NCBI RefSeq assembly: GCF_024721975.1
Contig: NZ_JANQBB010000004.1
Location: forward strand, 471,846 to 535,845
Direction: 5' to 3'
DNA length: 64,000 nt
DNA from: Paenibacillus endoradicis
GTDB lineage: Bacteria > Bacillota > Bacilli > Paenibacillales > Paenibacillaceae
Positions 26,558-35,352 of this stretch are shown piece by piece; position 1 is the stretch's first letter; every line of letters starts with the position of its first letter. The notes below the pieces were generated by a model that was given only the letters and a program-made list of their open reading frames with translations, was not told the origin of the DNA and did no database searches. The translations under genes were made by a program, and so were the position numbers.

Positions 26558-28009
26558 ATGCATATTGTTCAAAACATCTACTTTACGATTACAATTCTTA
26601 ATATATTTCTTGCTATTGCAATAATTTTTCTTGAGCGTAGAAATGTAAGTTCAACATGGGCTTGGATGATGGTACTGTTTTTCATTCCTGGTCTTGGATT
26701 CGTGCTTTATCTTGTGTTAGGACAGAAATTCAAAAAACGTAAACTAGCTAAGCTACTTGGCATTAATCCAAGTATGATTAATGATCTGATCATGGAACAG
26801 CGACGCCAACTTCAAAGTGGGGATCTTGAATTTGCAGGACCTGAGGTTGATGAATATTCTGATCTGATATCGATGAACCTAACAACAGGATTATCATTAT
26901 TTACTACACAGAATACTGTAGATATTTATACGGATGGTAATGAGAAGTTTGATGCACTAATCGCTGATATTTCTAGCGCTAAGCATCATATCCATCTTGT
27001 CTATTATATTGTACGTAATGATGCACTTGGTCATCGACTTATGAAAGCATTAACCGCTAAGGCGGCAGAAGGAGTAGAGATTCGCTTCTTATATGACCAT
27101 ATTGGTAGTTCGAATCTTCCACGTAAATTTTTCAAAGAGTTTCGTGCCGCTGGGGGTAAGGAAGAAGCGTTTTTCCCATCTCGTATACCTTATATAAACT
27201 TTAAGATTAATTTCCGAAATCATCGTAAATTAGTTGTTATAGACGGGAAGGCTGGTTATATCGGCGGTTTTAATATCGGAGATGAGTACTTGGGTCTGGA
27301 TAAGCACTTTGGTAAATGGCGTGACACCCACTTGCGTATTCGCGGAGCTGCCGTTCTACAGATGCAGGCGCAATTTATGATTGATTGGAATATGGCATCA
27401 TCACTAAAATTAGGTTTTAATGAAACCTACTTCCCTATGATGATCAAAGAGCATTATAATCCTATCGGCATGCAAATTGTCGCTAGTGGCCCTGATTCAC
27501 AATATCAAGAAATCAAAAATTCTTACATTAAGATGATTTATGCCGCCAAGAAATCAGTGTACTTACAGACACCTTACTTTGTACCAGATAGTAGCTTGTT
27601 GAATGCATTAAGAACTGCGGCACTTTCAGGGATGGATGTCCGAATTATGTTGCCAAGTAAGCGAGATCATTTCTTTGTCTATTGGGCTACCCATTCATAC
27701 TTGGAAGATCTCTTATCATGCGGCATTCAAGTTTATATGTATGACCTCGGGTTTCTCCATGCCAAAACGCTTGTCGTAGATGGGAAATCAGCATCTGTAG
27801 GTACAGCGAATTTAGATATTCGGAGCTTCAAGCTTAACTTTGAGATGAATGCTTTCATTTATAATCAAGAGGTAGCAACAAGACTTGAAGCTATTTTCTA
27901 TGAAGATATAAAAAACTGTCATGTTCTTACTATGGAAGAATATTCGAAGCGTTCGTGGGTTAGTCGGATTAAGGAGTCGATATCGAGACTCTTAAGCCCC
28001 ATCCTTTAG
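26558..28009 (+). CDS. cls: Cardiolipin synthase
   Basis: 483 residues. Two N-terminal membrane spans (about 5-60) precede two phospholipase D domains, each with an HKD motif: HRKLVVIDGKAGYIGGFN at about residue 222 and HAKTLVVDGKSASVGTANLD at about 402. Length and layout match bacterial ClsA-type enzymes, which condense two phosphatidylglycerols into cardiolipin. AAAGGGG precedes the ATG. It is 30 bases after the carboxypeptidase gene and may be cotranscribed with it. Confidence 0.92.
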   Translation: MHIVQNIYFTITILNIFLAIAIIFLERRNVSSTWAWMMVLFFIPGLGFVLYLVLGQKFKKRKLAKLLGINPSMINDLIMEQRRQLQSGDLEFAGPEVDEYSDLISMNLTTGLSLFTTQNTVDIYTDGNEKFDALIADISSAKHHIHLVYYIVRNDALGHRLMKALTAKAAEGVEIRFLYDHIGSSNLPRKFFKEFRAAGGKEEAFFPSRIPYINFKINFRNHRKLVVIDGKAGYIGGFNIGDEYLGLDKHFGKWRDTHLRIRGAAVLQMQAQFMIDWNMASSLKLGFNETYFPMMIKEHYNPIGMQIVASGPDSQYQEIKNSYIKMIYAAKKSVYLQTPYFVPDSSLLNALRTAALSGMDVRIMLPSKRDHFFVYWATHSYLEDLLSCGIQVYMYDLGFLHAKTLVVDGKSASVGTANLDIRSFKLNFEMNAFIYNQEVATRLEAIFYEDIKNCHVLTMEEYSKRSWVSRIKESISRLLSPIL

Positions 28010-28205
28010 GGGGAGTTCAAAACATCCACTTGTGATCACGATGTATCTCGGAGTAGCATATTCGACGGCGAATATGCCCCTCATTGAAAGTCCGTTTTTT
28101 GAACCTTCATTTGAAGGGAGCATTCAAAACATCCGCTCGTGATCAAGATGATTATGCTAACGTAGCTTTGTCTGCGGCGAATAGGAAGCGAACTTATATC
28201 TATAA
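28010..28205. repeat. Hairpin-repeat family, copy A (two partial units)
   Basis: Two partial copies of the family head: TTCAAAACATCCACTTGTGA followed by TCACGATGT at about 28018-28045, and TTCAAAACATCCGCTCGTGA followed by TCAAGATG at about 28136-28162. Each is followed by a GGCGAAT segment (28068 and 28177), as in the other copies. The central GTAC palindrome is missing, so these are truncated units. Confidence 0.6.
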
Positions 28206-28207
28206 TG

Positions 28208-28248
28208 AAAGCAATCTACGACATTCATATGTCTGGATTGCTTTTTTT
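28208..28248 (+). terminator. Terminator after cls and repeat A
   Basis: Arms AAAGCAATC (28208-28216) and GATTGCTTT (28236-28244), with an inner GACA/TGTC pair and a T run. Confidence 0.85.
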
Positions 28249-28308
28249 GCTATTTAGAGTGAAAGACAAGCCAGTTGATCATACTGTGTGTGAGGGAATA
28301 TAGTTACA

Positions 28309-28350
28309 TTGACGATGATTAATATTAGATTTATACTAAATCTAATATTA
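28309..28350 (+). promoter_or_regulatory. Promoter and PerR-like operator of the perR-like gene
   Basis: TTGACG (28309-28314), a 17-bp spacer and TATACT (28332-28337). A perfect palindrome with 14-bp arms, TAATATTAGATTTA and its complement around a TAC centre, covers 28320-28350 and includes the -10. The core TTAGAT...ATCTAA recurs before the catalase gene. Autorepression is strongly suggested. Confidence 0.8.
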
Positions 28351-28368
28351 CGAAAAGGCGGCTAAGTC

Positions 28369-28761
28369 ATGGTGCAGAAAATTAATTTAACGGTACAACG
28401 CAGAGCAATTTTGGAGGTAGTAAAAGACTCTGATGATCATCCAACAGCAGCAGATATTATTCACAGATTGCGTGAACGAGGTTTCAATTTTGCATATGGA
28501 ACTGTATATAATTCTTTACGTTATTTAACGGATGTTGATCTTATAAGAGAACTGAAATTAGGAGAAGCTGTTAGTCGATATGATGCACGAACAGAAGAGC
28601 ATCAACATATTGTTTGTACAGTATGCGGTAAAGTAGAGGAAGTATTGGTAGATATACCGCAAGAATGGTTAGATAAAGTATGTGAACAGACAAAATACAG
28701 TATTCAGCATCCTCATATCGTTATGGAAGGGGTGTGCGATCAGTGCACGACCAAGCAATAG
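28369..28761 (+). CDS. perR: Fur family regulator, PerR-like
   Basis: 130 residues. The winged helix (about 1-70) includes VQRRAIL and AYGTVYNSLRYL. The regulatory-metal site is recognisable: His in DDHPTAAD, Asp in SRYDART, and His-x-His in EEHQHIVC. Structural zinc is held by CTVC and CDQC. The position that is Asp104 in B. subtilis PerR is Glu here (CGKVEEV), as in Fur. The N-terminal helix is about 13 residues shorter than in B. subtilis PerR. The near-identical operator half-sites before this gene and katA support a peroxide-stress role. It overlaps the next gene by 19 bases. Confidence 0.82.
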   Translation: MVQKINLTVQRRAILEVVKDSDDHPTAADIIHRLRERGFNFAYGTVYNSLRYLTDVDLIRELKLGEAVSRYDARTEEHQHIVCTVCGKVEEVLVDIPQEWLDKVCEQTKYSIQHPHIVMEGVCDQCTTKQ

Positions 28762-29492
28762 AACGATCAGAAGATCAGTTGTTATGCACGTTAACGAAAC
28801 GAGTTATGATTATTAGTCCCCTGCCTGAACGAGTAAAACAATTATTTGTTTCGCTATCAACGGCATGTTTCGATGTTTTTTCATTACATGAATTTAATGA
28901 AGATATGTTGTCATCTGTGAAACCTGAATTAGTGATCTACGATGCGTTGCCAACAGTAGCTACTGCTTCCTATACAGACGTACTAGAAAGAGGTCATAGT
29001 TTACTGGGGAACGTTTCTAATTATCATATTTCATTAGTTATTCTTATGGATGAGCAAACTTATGAGCGCAAAGAACAATTAGAGTTAGCAGGTGCTGAAA
29101 TTATGATCTGGCCCTCATCAGTAGATCAAGCACTGGAGCGTATTAATCGCTTACTTGAGAATCAATCACAATTTTCACAATTTGAAGATCTCATACTATT
29201 CAAAGATTTGAAAATAAATACTCGAAAAATGATCGTGACGAAGGACAATCTACGCGTAGAGTTGACCAAAACGGAATATGATCTGTTGTTACATTTCTTA
29301 ACTTCAGATGGTGCGGTTCAGACAAGAGAGATATTACTTGATGTCATTTGGGGCTTACAATTCTATGCAGGTAGTAATGTTGTAGATGTTCATATTAAAA
29401 GTTTGCGTAAAAAACTTGAAGATAGTGCAGTCGATCCTAAGTATATCACTACCGTTCGAGGGGTTGGCTATCGTCTAGCTGATCGTAATTAA
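28743..29492 (+). CDS. OmpR-type winged-helix regulator with degenerate receiver domain
   Basis: 249 residues from a GTG at 28743, inside the end of perR and about 10 bases after GGAAGGGG. The C-terminal part (about 155-249) is a clear OmpR/PhoB DNA-binding domain (LTKTEYDLLLHFL, VVDVHIKSLRKKLE, ITTVRGVGYRLA). The N-terminal part has receiver-like strands (RVMIISP, ELVIYDALP, ISLVILMD), but the acidic pocket pair after the first strand is replaced by Ser-Pro, so normal phosphorylation is unlikely. No histidine kinase is adjacent. The overlap with perR means coupled translation and a shared peroxide-responsive promoter. Confidence 0.83.
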   Translation: MHDQAIERSEDQLLCTLTKRVMIISPLPERVKQLFVSLSTACFDVFSLHEFNEDMLSSVKPELVIYDALPTVATASYTDVLERGHSLLGNVSNYHISLVILMDEQTYERKEQLELAGAEIMIWPSSVDQALERINRLLENQSQFSQFEDLILFKDLKINTRKMIVTKDNLRVELTKTEYDLLLHFLTSDGAVQTREILLDVIWGLQFYAGSNVVDVHIKSLRKKLEDSAVDPKYITTVRGVGYRLADRN

Positions 29493-29584
29493 TAAAGGCA
29501 CAAGTTGACTAAGGTATTCATTGTCAATTCATTGTTTCTTCATCAAAAGTTCATGACATAACAACTACACTTCGATATGATAAG

Positions 29585-29611
29585 TATACTAAGATTTAGA
29601 TTAAGTCTAAA
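29585..29611 (+). promoter_or_regulatory. -10 box and PerR-like operator of katA
   Basis: TATACT at 29585-29590 and the inverted repeat TTTAGATTAAGTCTAAA at 29595-29611, just downstream. The half-site matches the operator before the perR-like gene. The -35 region is weak. Confidence 0.65.
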
Positions 29612-29636
29612 TACTAATTAAGGAGTGTATGAACAA

Positions 29637-31094
29637 ATGACAAGATTAACAACGAATCAAGGTGGACCTGTCGCAGACAATCAATCATCACGTACAGCTG
29701 GACAACGTGGTCCAGTTCTAATGGAAGACTATCATCTAATTGAAAAACTGGCTCATTTTGATCGTGAACGTATTCCAGAACGCGTTGTTCATGCCCGCGG
29801 TGCAGGTGCACATGGTGTATTTGTGACAACCAAAAATATGAGTGAATTTACGAAAGCGAATTTCTTGCAAACAGAAGGTAAAGAGACTCCAGTCTTTGTT
29901 CGCTTCTCAACGGTAATACACGGGCAAGGTTCTCCTGAAACTGCACGTGATCCTCGTGGCTTCTCAACGAAGTTCTATACAGAAGAAGGCAACTACGATC
30001 TTGTAGGTAATCATATTCCAGTATTCTTTATTCGAGATGCTATCAAATTTCCAGATATGGTTCATTCACTTAAACCAGATCCAATTACAAATATTCAACA
30101 TCCATCACGTTATTGGGATTTCATGACGTTAACTCCTGAATCTACACATATGATGACATGGTTATTATCAGATCATGGTACTCCCGCTAACTACCGTGAA
30201 ATGAATGGTTTCAGCGTTCATGCCTTTAAATGGATCAATTCAGAAGGTAAAATCACTTATATTAAATACAAGTGGTTATCTAAGCAAGGTGCTCGTAATT
30301 TTACAGCTGCTGAATCAGCAGAGCAACAAGGTAAAGATTTCAACCATGCGACACGTGATCTGTTCGATAATATTGATAATGGAAACTTCCCAGGTTGGGA
30401 ATTACAAGTTCAATTAATGCCATATGAGCATATTGATCGTTATAGCTTTGACCCACTAGATCCAACAAAAATATGGCCTGAAGATATGTATCCGTTCCAA
30501 ACGATCGGGACTATGACGCTTAATCGTAATCCTGTAAATTACTTTGCAGAAGTAGAACAAGTCGCATTCGCTCCAAGTGTACTAGTTCCTGGTATAGAAC
30601 CATCAGAGGATAAGTTGTTACAAGGTCGTCTATTCTCTTATCCAGATACACAGCGTTACCGTCTTGGTGCTAATTACACACATATTCCAGTAAACTGCCC
30701 TTATGCTACCGTACGCAATCAGCAGCGTGATGGTGCAATGACAATGACTGCTAACCCGTCAACCTATAATTATGAACCAAACAGCAGTTCTGAAGAGCCG
30801 AAAGAAGCAGCAGAAGAGTACAAAGATTCGTATTCACCAATTCATGGAGTAGCTGGTCGCCAGAAGATTGATAAGCAAGATAACTTTACACAAGCTGGTG
30901 AAACATATCGTTCTTGGACTGCCCAGGAGCAGGCTAACTTGCTTGCTAACTTAATCAATGATCTATCTCAAGTGAATGAAGACATTCAGCTACGTGCGGT
31001 TTGTAACTTCTTCCGTGCAGATGTAACGCTTGGACAGAAGTTGGCTGCAGGTCTGAATGTAGATATATCTAATTTTATCCCTCAACATTCGTAA
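29637..31094 (+). CDS. katA: Catalase (heme, small-subunit)
   Basis: 485 residues from the ATG at 29637 (AAGGAG 11 bases upstream; an in-frame GTG at 29625 overlaps that site). The distal His lies in RVVHARGAGAHG and the distal Asn in DLVGNHIPVFFIRDA. The proximal heme-ligand Tyr lies in LFSYPDTQRYRLG. The STVIHGQGSPETARDPRGFS segment is of the clade 1 type. It breaks down hydrogen peroxide in the cytoplasm. The operator at 29595 links it to the perR-like gene upstream. Confidence 0.95.
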   Translation: MTRLTTNQGGPVADNQSSRTAGQRGPVLMEDYHLIEKLAHFDRERIPERVVHARGAGAHGVFVTTKNMSEFTKANFLQTEGKETPVFVRFSTVIHGQGSPETARDPRGFSTKFYTEEGNYDLVGNHIPVFFIRDAIKFPDMVHSLKPDPITNIQHPSRYWDFMTLTPESTHMMTWLLSDHGTPANYREMNGFSVHAFKWINSEGKITYIKYKWLSKQGARNFTAAESAEQQGKDFNHATRDLFDNIDNGNFPGWELQVQLMPYEHIDRYSFDPLDPTKIWPEDMYPFQTIGTMTLNRNPVNYFAEVEQVAFAPSVLVPGIEPSEDKLLQGRLFSYPDTQRYRLGANYTHIPVNCPYATVRNQQRDGAMTMTANPSTYNYEPNSSSEEPKEAAEEYKDSYSPIHGVAGRQKIDKQDNFTQAGETYRSWTAQEQANLLANLINDLSQVNEDIQLRAVCNFFRADVTLGQKLAAGLNVDISNFIPQHS

Positions 31095-31130
31095 TTATTT
31101 TCAGTTATAGTTAAGTTACTGGCATCAATC

Positions 31131-31176
31131 AACAACAAGAGCGTAGAGTCCTGAAAAGGTCTCTACGCTCTTGTTC
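31131..31176. terminator. Bidirectional terminator after katA
   Basis: Arms AACAAGAGCGTAGAG and CTCTACGCTCTTGTT with T on the right. It also ends the convergent membrane-protein gene. Confidence 0.88.
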
Positions 31177-31179
31177 AAT

Positions 31180-31998
31180 TTAACTTTTATGTTCTCGTAT
31201 ACTTTCGTACTGAGATGAGATCATCCACACTTTGAATAACATGCGAATGAGCGGCAAGATTTGATAAAGTAAGAAACTAAGAAAACTAACCCATATGATA
31301 GATAACGCATGAATACTAACACTAAAAAAGGAATAGAAGAACGCTATGACAAGTGATACTACGATGAAAGGAAGAAGATTGACGAGCGTTTGACGTAATA
31401 TAGTAGCTTTGCTCATCTCCCATGCAGTACCAAGCTGTAACACATAGAATAGTAGTTGAATAATAAGTGCCCATACGATATACATAAATAAAGTCCAATC
31501 GAAGAAGCTGAAAATCGCAGTAATTGATTTGTTAGAAAATAAATTGGTTAAGAAAGGCTTTATTATCCAGATCATCGGAATAAATAGGAGTATATTTTTA
31601 ATCCAGTATAATAACGTCACTTGTTTCCACTTTTCGGCAATGCCTTTGCGGAAGTAAGTCCCTTTACCAACTTCAGAACGATGATGGATAGAGTAGAATA
31701 GCCCTGCTTGTAGTAATGGGGTAAAGATCATCCGAATCAGCAGTAGTATAAGGAATGTATAGAGATAGGGCATCCATACATCCGTTTTCAAAATTTTAAA
31801 TTGGTTTTCCATCCAGAATAGGGCGACAGTATCTGCACTCCCAGTAAGCTCAGGATATCGCTTGAGTAGTGGGGTTATGATGTTATCTATCATTTTGTAA
31901 AGTACAAAACCCCAAATCGCATGATAGATGAACAAAGCGAAGACGATTTTCGTATGTCCCTTTGCCATACGCCAACCTTGGCGTAAAAAATGTGTCAT
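31180..31998 (-). CDS. Polytopic membrane protein of unknown function
   Basis: 272 residues with about five or six hydrophobic segments (near 18-40, 75-100, 130-150, 165-190, 208-232, 236-256). Between them are basic loops. The start is preceded by AAGGAGG. I do not recognise a family motif, although the overall pattern resembles the DUF975/YesL-type permease-like proteins of Firmicutes. The upstream neighbour on the same strand is the M1 peptidase, separated by a repeat element, so they may or may not be cotranscribed. Confidence 0.7.
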   Translation of the reverse strand: MTHFLRQGWRMAKGHTKIVFALFIYHAIWGFVLYKMIDNIITPLLKRYPELTGSADTVALFWMENQFKILKTDVWMPYLYTFLILLLIRMIFTPLLQAGLFYSIHHRSEVGKGTYFRKGIAEKWKQVTLLYWIKNILLFIPMIWIIKPFLTNLFSNKSITAIFSFFDWTLFMYIVWALIIQLLFYVLQLGTAWEMSKATILRQTLVNLLPFIVVSLVIAFFYSFFSVSIHALSIIWVSFLSFLLYQILPLIRMLFKVWMISSQYESIREHKS

Positions 31999-32024
31999 AG
32001 CAACTTTCCTCCTTATAACTTATT

Positions 32025-32205
32025 TTGAAGACTCAAAAAGCGGGCTTTCAGAACCGAGAAGATGGAGTTGATTTTCAGAAGGTGGAAGCGCAAGTGTACA
32101 TTATTACGTACATGCGAACCGCACTTCCAAAATTAGCTTCATATTCGATGTCGAATACGCTACGTCAGCGTACCCATCGTTATCAAAGTCCGCTACCAGC
32201 TAAAT
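32025..32205 (-). repeat. Hairpin-repeat family, copy B
   Basis: This element is, in reverse orientation, the same as copy F at 61.9 kb: shared segments include GAGAAGATGGAG, GGAAGCGCAAGTGTACAT, TTACGTACAT, GCGAACCGCACTT and CGTTATCAAAGTCC. The centre has the family's GTAC...GTAC palindrome. It fills the gap between the two minus-strand genes and abuts the 3' end of the peptidase gene. Confidence 0.75.
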
Positions 32206-34229
32206 AAGCGTAGTGCATAATCAATAATGGATACAGTTACGACATTGACTCGTTTTAACTCGGTCTTCGGTAATTCTACTCGCATAAAGTTATTGTTTAG
32301 TTGATAGTCAAGTTTATTGTTTTGCTCTGGATCGATTTTGATCCAACTAATAGGCACTTCAGATCGTTCTACAAAGTGCAACTTCGCTTCATTGCTTAGA
32401 TCCCATTGTTTTCTTACCGTTGATCCGTCCTCAAATACTAGATCGATTGGAATACTGCGCGAGATCCCACTGTTTTGATCTAATAGTATGGTATATTCAT
32501 AGATCGTTTTCTCTTGTTCTTTAAATACTCGACTTTCAATATTCTGAATAGCTAGGTCAGCGCTCTCGTTGCCATACACGAATTTATCAAAATAAGATTG
32601 CCAAGACTGTTTTGTAACGTTTTCGACGATACGTTGGAATTGCTGCGTAGTAGGATGTTTGAATTTATAAGTTTGGAAGTAAGAACGCATAATTTTGCTC
32701 ATAACATCTCGTCCAACAATATCTTCAATATCTAACAACACAAGCTTGCCACGCAAGTACACATTTTCTGCATAATGATTATGATCTTTATATAGCCATG
32801 AATCTAATTGCAGTGGTGCTGGGTTCGTCATAAAGCTTGCTTCGATACGATGATTACTTGTCACGCCATATGCATCTTCGATAATCTTTTCTTCTGAATA
32901 AGAAGTGAATGCTTCATCTAACCAAGCTTCTTCGAATTCATTGTTAGCAACCATACCGTACCAATATTGATGGCTAATTTCATGAATAACTGTTCGCTCA
33001 AGTTCATACTTAGGATTAGCTGAATCGGCTGCTAAAGTTGTGACAAATGTAGGATACTCCATTCCTCCAGCTCCACTTGCACCTGAAGGAGGTACAACGA
33101 TAGACAATGTACTATAAGGATAAGCACCGTAATTTTTACCTAGATAGGCTAATGCTGATTTTGCGGCATGCATATAACGTTCTGCTAATTGTTCATGTGT
33201 AGGGTCAAGATAAAGCTTGATTTTTACACCAGGTACACCTTCATGTGAGAAAGAAGATTCATGCGTAATGAAATTAGGTGACATTGCAAATGCGAAATCA
33301 TGAACGTCTTCAGCATAAAATTGCACCATTTTCCGACCTTGTCCAATATTTGCAACTTTGGTTTGCATACCAGTACCTGCAACAGTGTAATTTTCAGGAG
33401 CATATACTTTTACACTATAGACGGCGAAGTCACTGTAAAATTCTGAATTACCGTGATACTGATGAATATTCCATCCCTCTTTGGTTACGTTACGAGTACC
33501 TACAGTCTCATAAGCAGCGATTTTGGGAAACCATTGGCCAGCCATTACAAAGTCCTCATAATAACCCATTCGAGCAAACACTTCAGGCAGTGTAACTTCA
33601 AATTTTATACGAAGCGTAACTGACTGCCCCGGTGCTACTGGTTCGATAAGACGGAATGTAGCTACTGTATAATCGTTGTTGTTCTGGTCATCAGGGGAAA
33701 TGTACTTCACTCTCGGTAACATATTTTCACCTTCAAGTGTTTCAAGATTAAGTAATCGTATAGAGCCTTCACTCTTATCGGTTGCCTTGTCTCCTCTAAG
33801 TTGTCCACCTGATTCTTTCATGAATGTACTATCTGGCGAATTGAATGCATTAGCATACAAATGAACATACATATCAGTGACAGTCTCTTTACCTGGATTA
33901 GTCCAAGTAATTAATTCTTCACCATCTAACATATGTTCTTCCTCTCGAAGACTAACTTGAATGTTATAATCGACGACGCGCTCACTTAATTTCACCGCAG
34001 GTATACTTGGCTCGGTGCTTTCATAATTAAGTGTGCCAATTGAGGGCTTGGCCTCATTGAGAGCAGGTTGAAGCATTGTAGATTGAATATTCTGGATTGA
34101 CTGGATTGGTTCAAGTGCGTAAGTATAACTCGATTGCCATGCATGTTGAAATTGATAAGGCCAAGTGGCAATTAAGAATACAACAATGAGTAAACCAACA
34201 ATAATTAACTTAAATGGTTTTGAAGACAT
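32193..34229 (-). CDS. M1 family metallopeptidase, membrane anchored
   Basis: 678 residues. An N-terminal hydrophobic segment (about 7-23) is a signal anchor, so the enzyme faces outside. A beta-rich N domain is followed by the gluzincin domain. The zinc motif HEISH is at 416-420 with the third ligand Glu439 (HExxH-x18-E). GAGGMEYPTF at about 386-395 corresponds to the GAMEN exopeptidase loop. Aminopeptidase action on peptides is expected, but the exact substrate is unknown. The last codons reach into the edge of repeat copy B. Confidence 0.87.
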   Translation of the reverse strand: MSSKPFKLIIVGLLIVVFLIATWPYQFQHAWQSSYTYALEPIQSIQNIQSTMLQPALNEAKPSIGTLNYESTEPSIPAVKLSERVVDYNIQVSLREEEHMLDGEELITWTNPGKETVTDMYVHLYANAFNSPDSTFMKESGGQLRGDKATDKSEGSIRLLNLETLEGENMLPRVKYISPDDQNNNDYTVATFRLIEPVAPGQSVTLRIKFEVTLPEVFARMGYYEDFVMAGQWFPKIAAYETVGTRNVTKEGWNIHQYHGNSEFYSDFAVYSVKVYAPENYTVAGTGMQTKVANIGQGRKMVQFYAEDVHDFAFAMSPNFITHESSFSHEGVPGVKIKLYLDPTHEQLAERYMHAAKSALAYLGKNYGAYPYSTLSIVVPPSGASGAGGMEYPTFVTTLAADSANPKYELERTVIHEISHQYWYGMVANNEFEEAWLDEAFTSYSEEKIIEDAYGVTSNHRIEASFMTNPAPLQLDSWLYKDHNHYAENVYLRGKLVLLDIEDIVGRDVMSKIMRSYFQTYKFKHPTTQQFQRIVENVTKQSWQSYFDKFVYGNESADLAIQNIESRVFKEQEKTIYEYTILLDQNSGISRSIPIDLVFEDGSTVRKQWDLSNEAKLHFVERSEVPISWIKIDPEQNNKLDYQLNNNFMRVELPKTELKRVNVVTVSIIDYALRLFSW

Positions 34230-34332
34230 CTATCGATTCCCTCCCGTTGACAAGCATCTACAGCATGTATATGTTGGCTTTTCCAATAATATTAGCTAAA
34301 ATAGAATTATTGTACGGGAAGGTGTGATAAAA

Positions 34333-34854
34333 GTGACAGATGAGTTGAATCAATCAGCACAACCAGAGAAAAAAGAGAAAAAACAATTGGCTCTTAACGT
34401 TGTGAGTAATAAAAAGCATAAAGGTTTTGGCGCAGGTTCCATTGATCTAAGTGATGTTGCTTGTGTAATGATTGACCAAGGAGTAGCTTTTATCGACGTA
34501 GGTGCTATGCATGCGAAAAGTAAAATTGAACGCGGCATAAAATTTACGCCTAATAAAGAGGATACACCTAATGGTCGTCCATGCTGGATCGTTTGGGTTG
34601 CGGTAGGTCGAGATGAACAAGGCGCTTATTATGCAGGTGCGACTTCTTGTGAAATGCTAGTCGATACAGAAGCGAAACGCGGCTGGAAAATTCTAGCTGA
34701 TCATGTCAATCGTCTTGATTCTGCAATTAAAAGTCGTTATATTCTCGATAATATTGGCCCAACGGAAAAAGCAGCACTTCGCAAATTGCTGATGGAGCAT
34801 AATGCGGAGTGGTGGGAGCATTCCCCAGAGGAACTAAAACTCCTCCTCCAATAA
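34333..34854 (+). CDS. ywhD: YwhD family protein
   Basis: 173 residues from the GTG at 34333, 10 bases after GGAAGG; the GTG at 34324 is too close to that site. Recognisable YwhD segments are GFGAGSIDLSDVACVMID, FIDVGAMHAKSKIERGIKF, WIVWVAVGRDEQGAYYAGATSCEMLVD and RGWKILADHVNRLD. The function is unknown. In B. subtilis ywhD sits by pbpG and speE; here the class A PBP and speE follow after about 8 kb, so the neighbourhood is partly kept with insertions. Confidence 0.88.
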   Translation: MTDELNQSAQPEKKEKKQLALNVVSNKKHKGFGAGSIDLSDVACVMIDQGVAFIDVGAMHAKSKIERGIKFTPNKEDTPNGRPCWIVWVAVGRDEQGAYYAGATSCEMLVDTEAKRGWKILADHVNRLDSAIKSRYILDNIGPTEKAALRKLLMEHNAEWWEHSPEELKLLLQ

Positions 34855-35030
34855 GTGATCGCTTGTGATCACGATGTATTGCTTCGAAGTCGATTCGACG
34901 GCGAAGATGGCATTCATCGCTAGCTCCAGTGCTCGTGTACCAATTAACGTACACTCCGCGCTTCGCGTCACTAGCTTCATGCCATCTTCTTGGTGCTGAC
35001 AAGCGATCTCACTTCGGTGCTGAGATGTGT
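34852..35030 (+). repeat. Hairpin-repeat family, copy C (full unit)
   Basis: A full element: head GTGATCGCTTGTGATCACGA, middle CGAAGATGGCATTCATCG, centre GTGTACCAATTAACGTACAC, then CATCTTCTTGGTGCTGACAA and GCGATC at the end. The two halves are complementary over most of their length, so the element folds into one long hairpin. It starts within a few bases of the ywhD stop. Confidence 0.8.
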
Positions 35031-35053
35031 GAGTTGGGCTTCGTAGTAATTCA

Positions 35054-35275
35054 AATTTGCTCACTTTGTGACCTCTTTGAATAGGGCTGCAGTTATGTTT
35101 AATTTGCTCACTTTGTGACCTCTTTGAATAGGGCTGCAGTTATGTTTAATTTGCTCACTTTGTGACCTCTTTGAATAGGGCTGCGGTGATGTTCAAATTT
35201 GTTCGCTTTGCGATCTCTTTGAATAGTGCTGCGGTGATTTTCAAATTTGTTCGCTTTGCGATCTCTTTGAATATG
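35054..35275 (+). repeat. Tandem array of a 47-48 bp unit, about five copies
   Basis: Units beginning AATTTGCTCACTTTGTGACC or the variant AATTTGTTCGCTTTGCGATC start at 35054, 35101, 35148, 35196 and 35244. The first three are almost identical; the last two share several substitutions. Each unit has TCTTTGAATAG in the middle and GGGCTGCAG/GTGCTGCGG near the end. Confidence 0.9.
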
Positions 35276-35280
35276 AACTG

Positions 35281-35338
35281 TAAATCTCCTAGTATGTTGG
35301 TTTAACTTTAGGTTAAACTCGATGCTAGGAGATTTTTT
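35281..35338 (+). terminator. Terminator upstream of the ECF operon
   Basis: Arms AAATCTCCTAG and CTAGGAGATTT, with an inner GGTTTAAC/GGTTAAAC pair and a long T run. It isolates the ECF operon from ywhD and the repeats. Confidence 0.85.
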
Positions 35339-35352
35339 TGTTTTTTTTGAAA

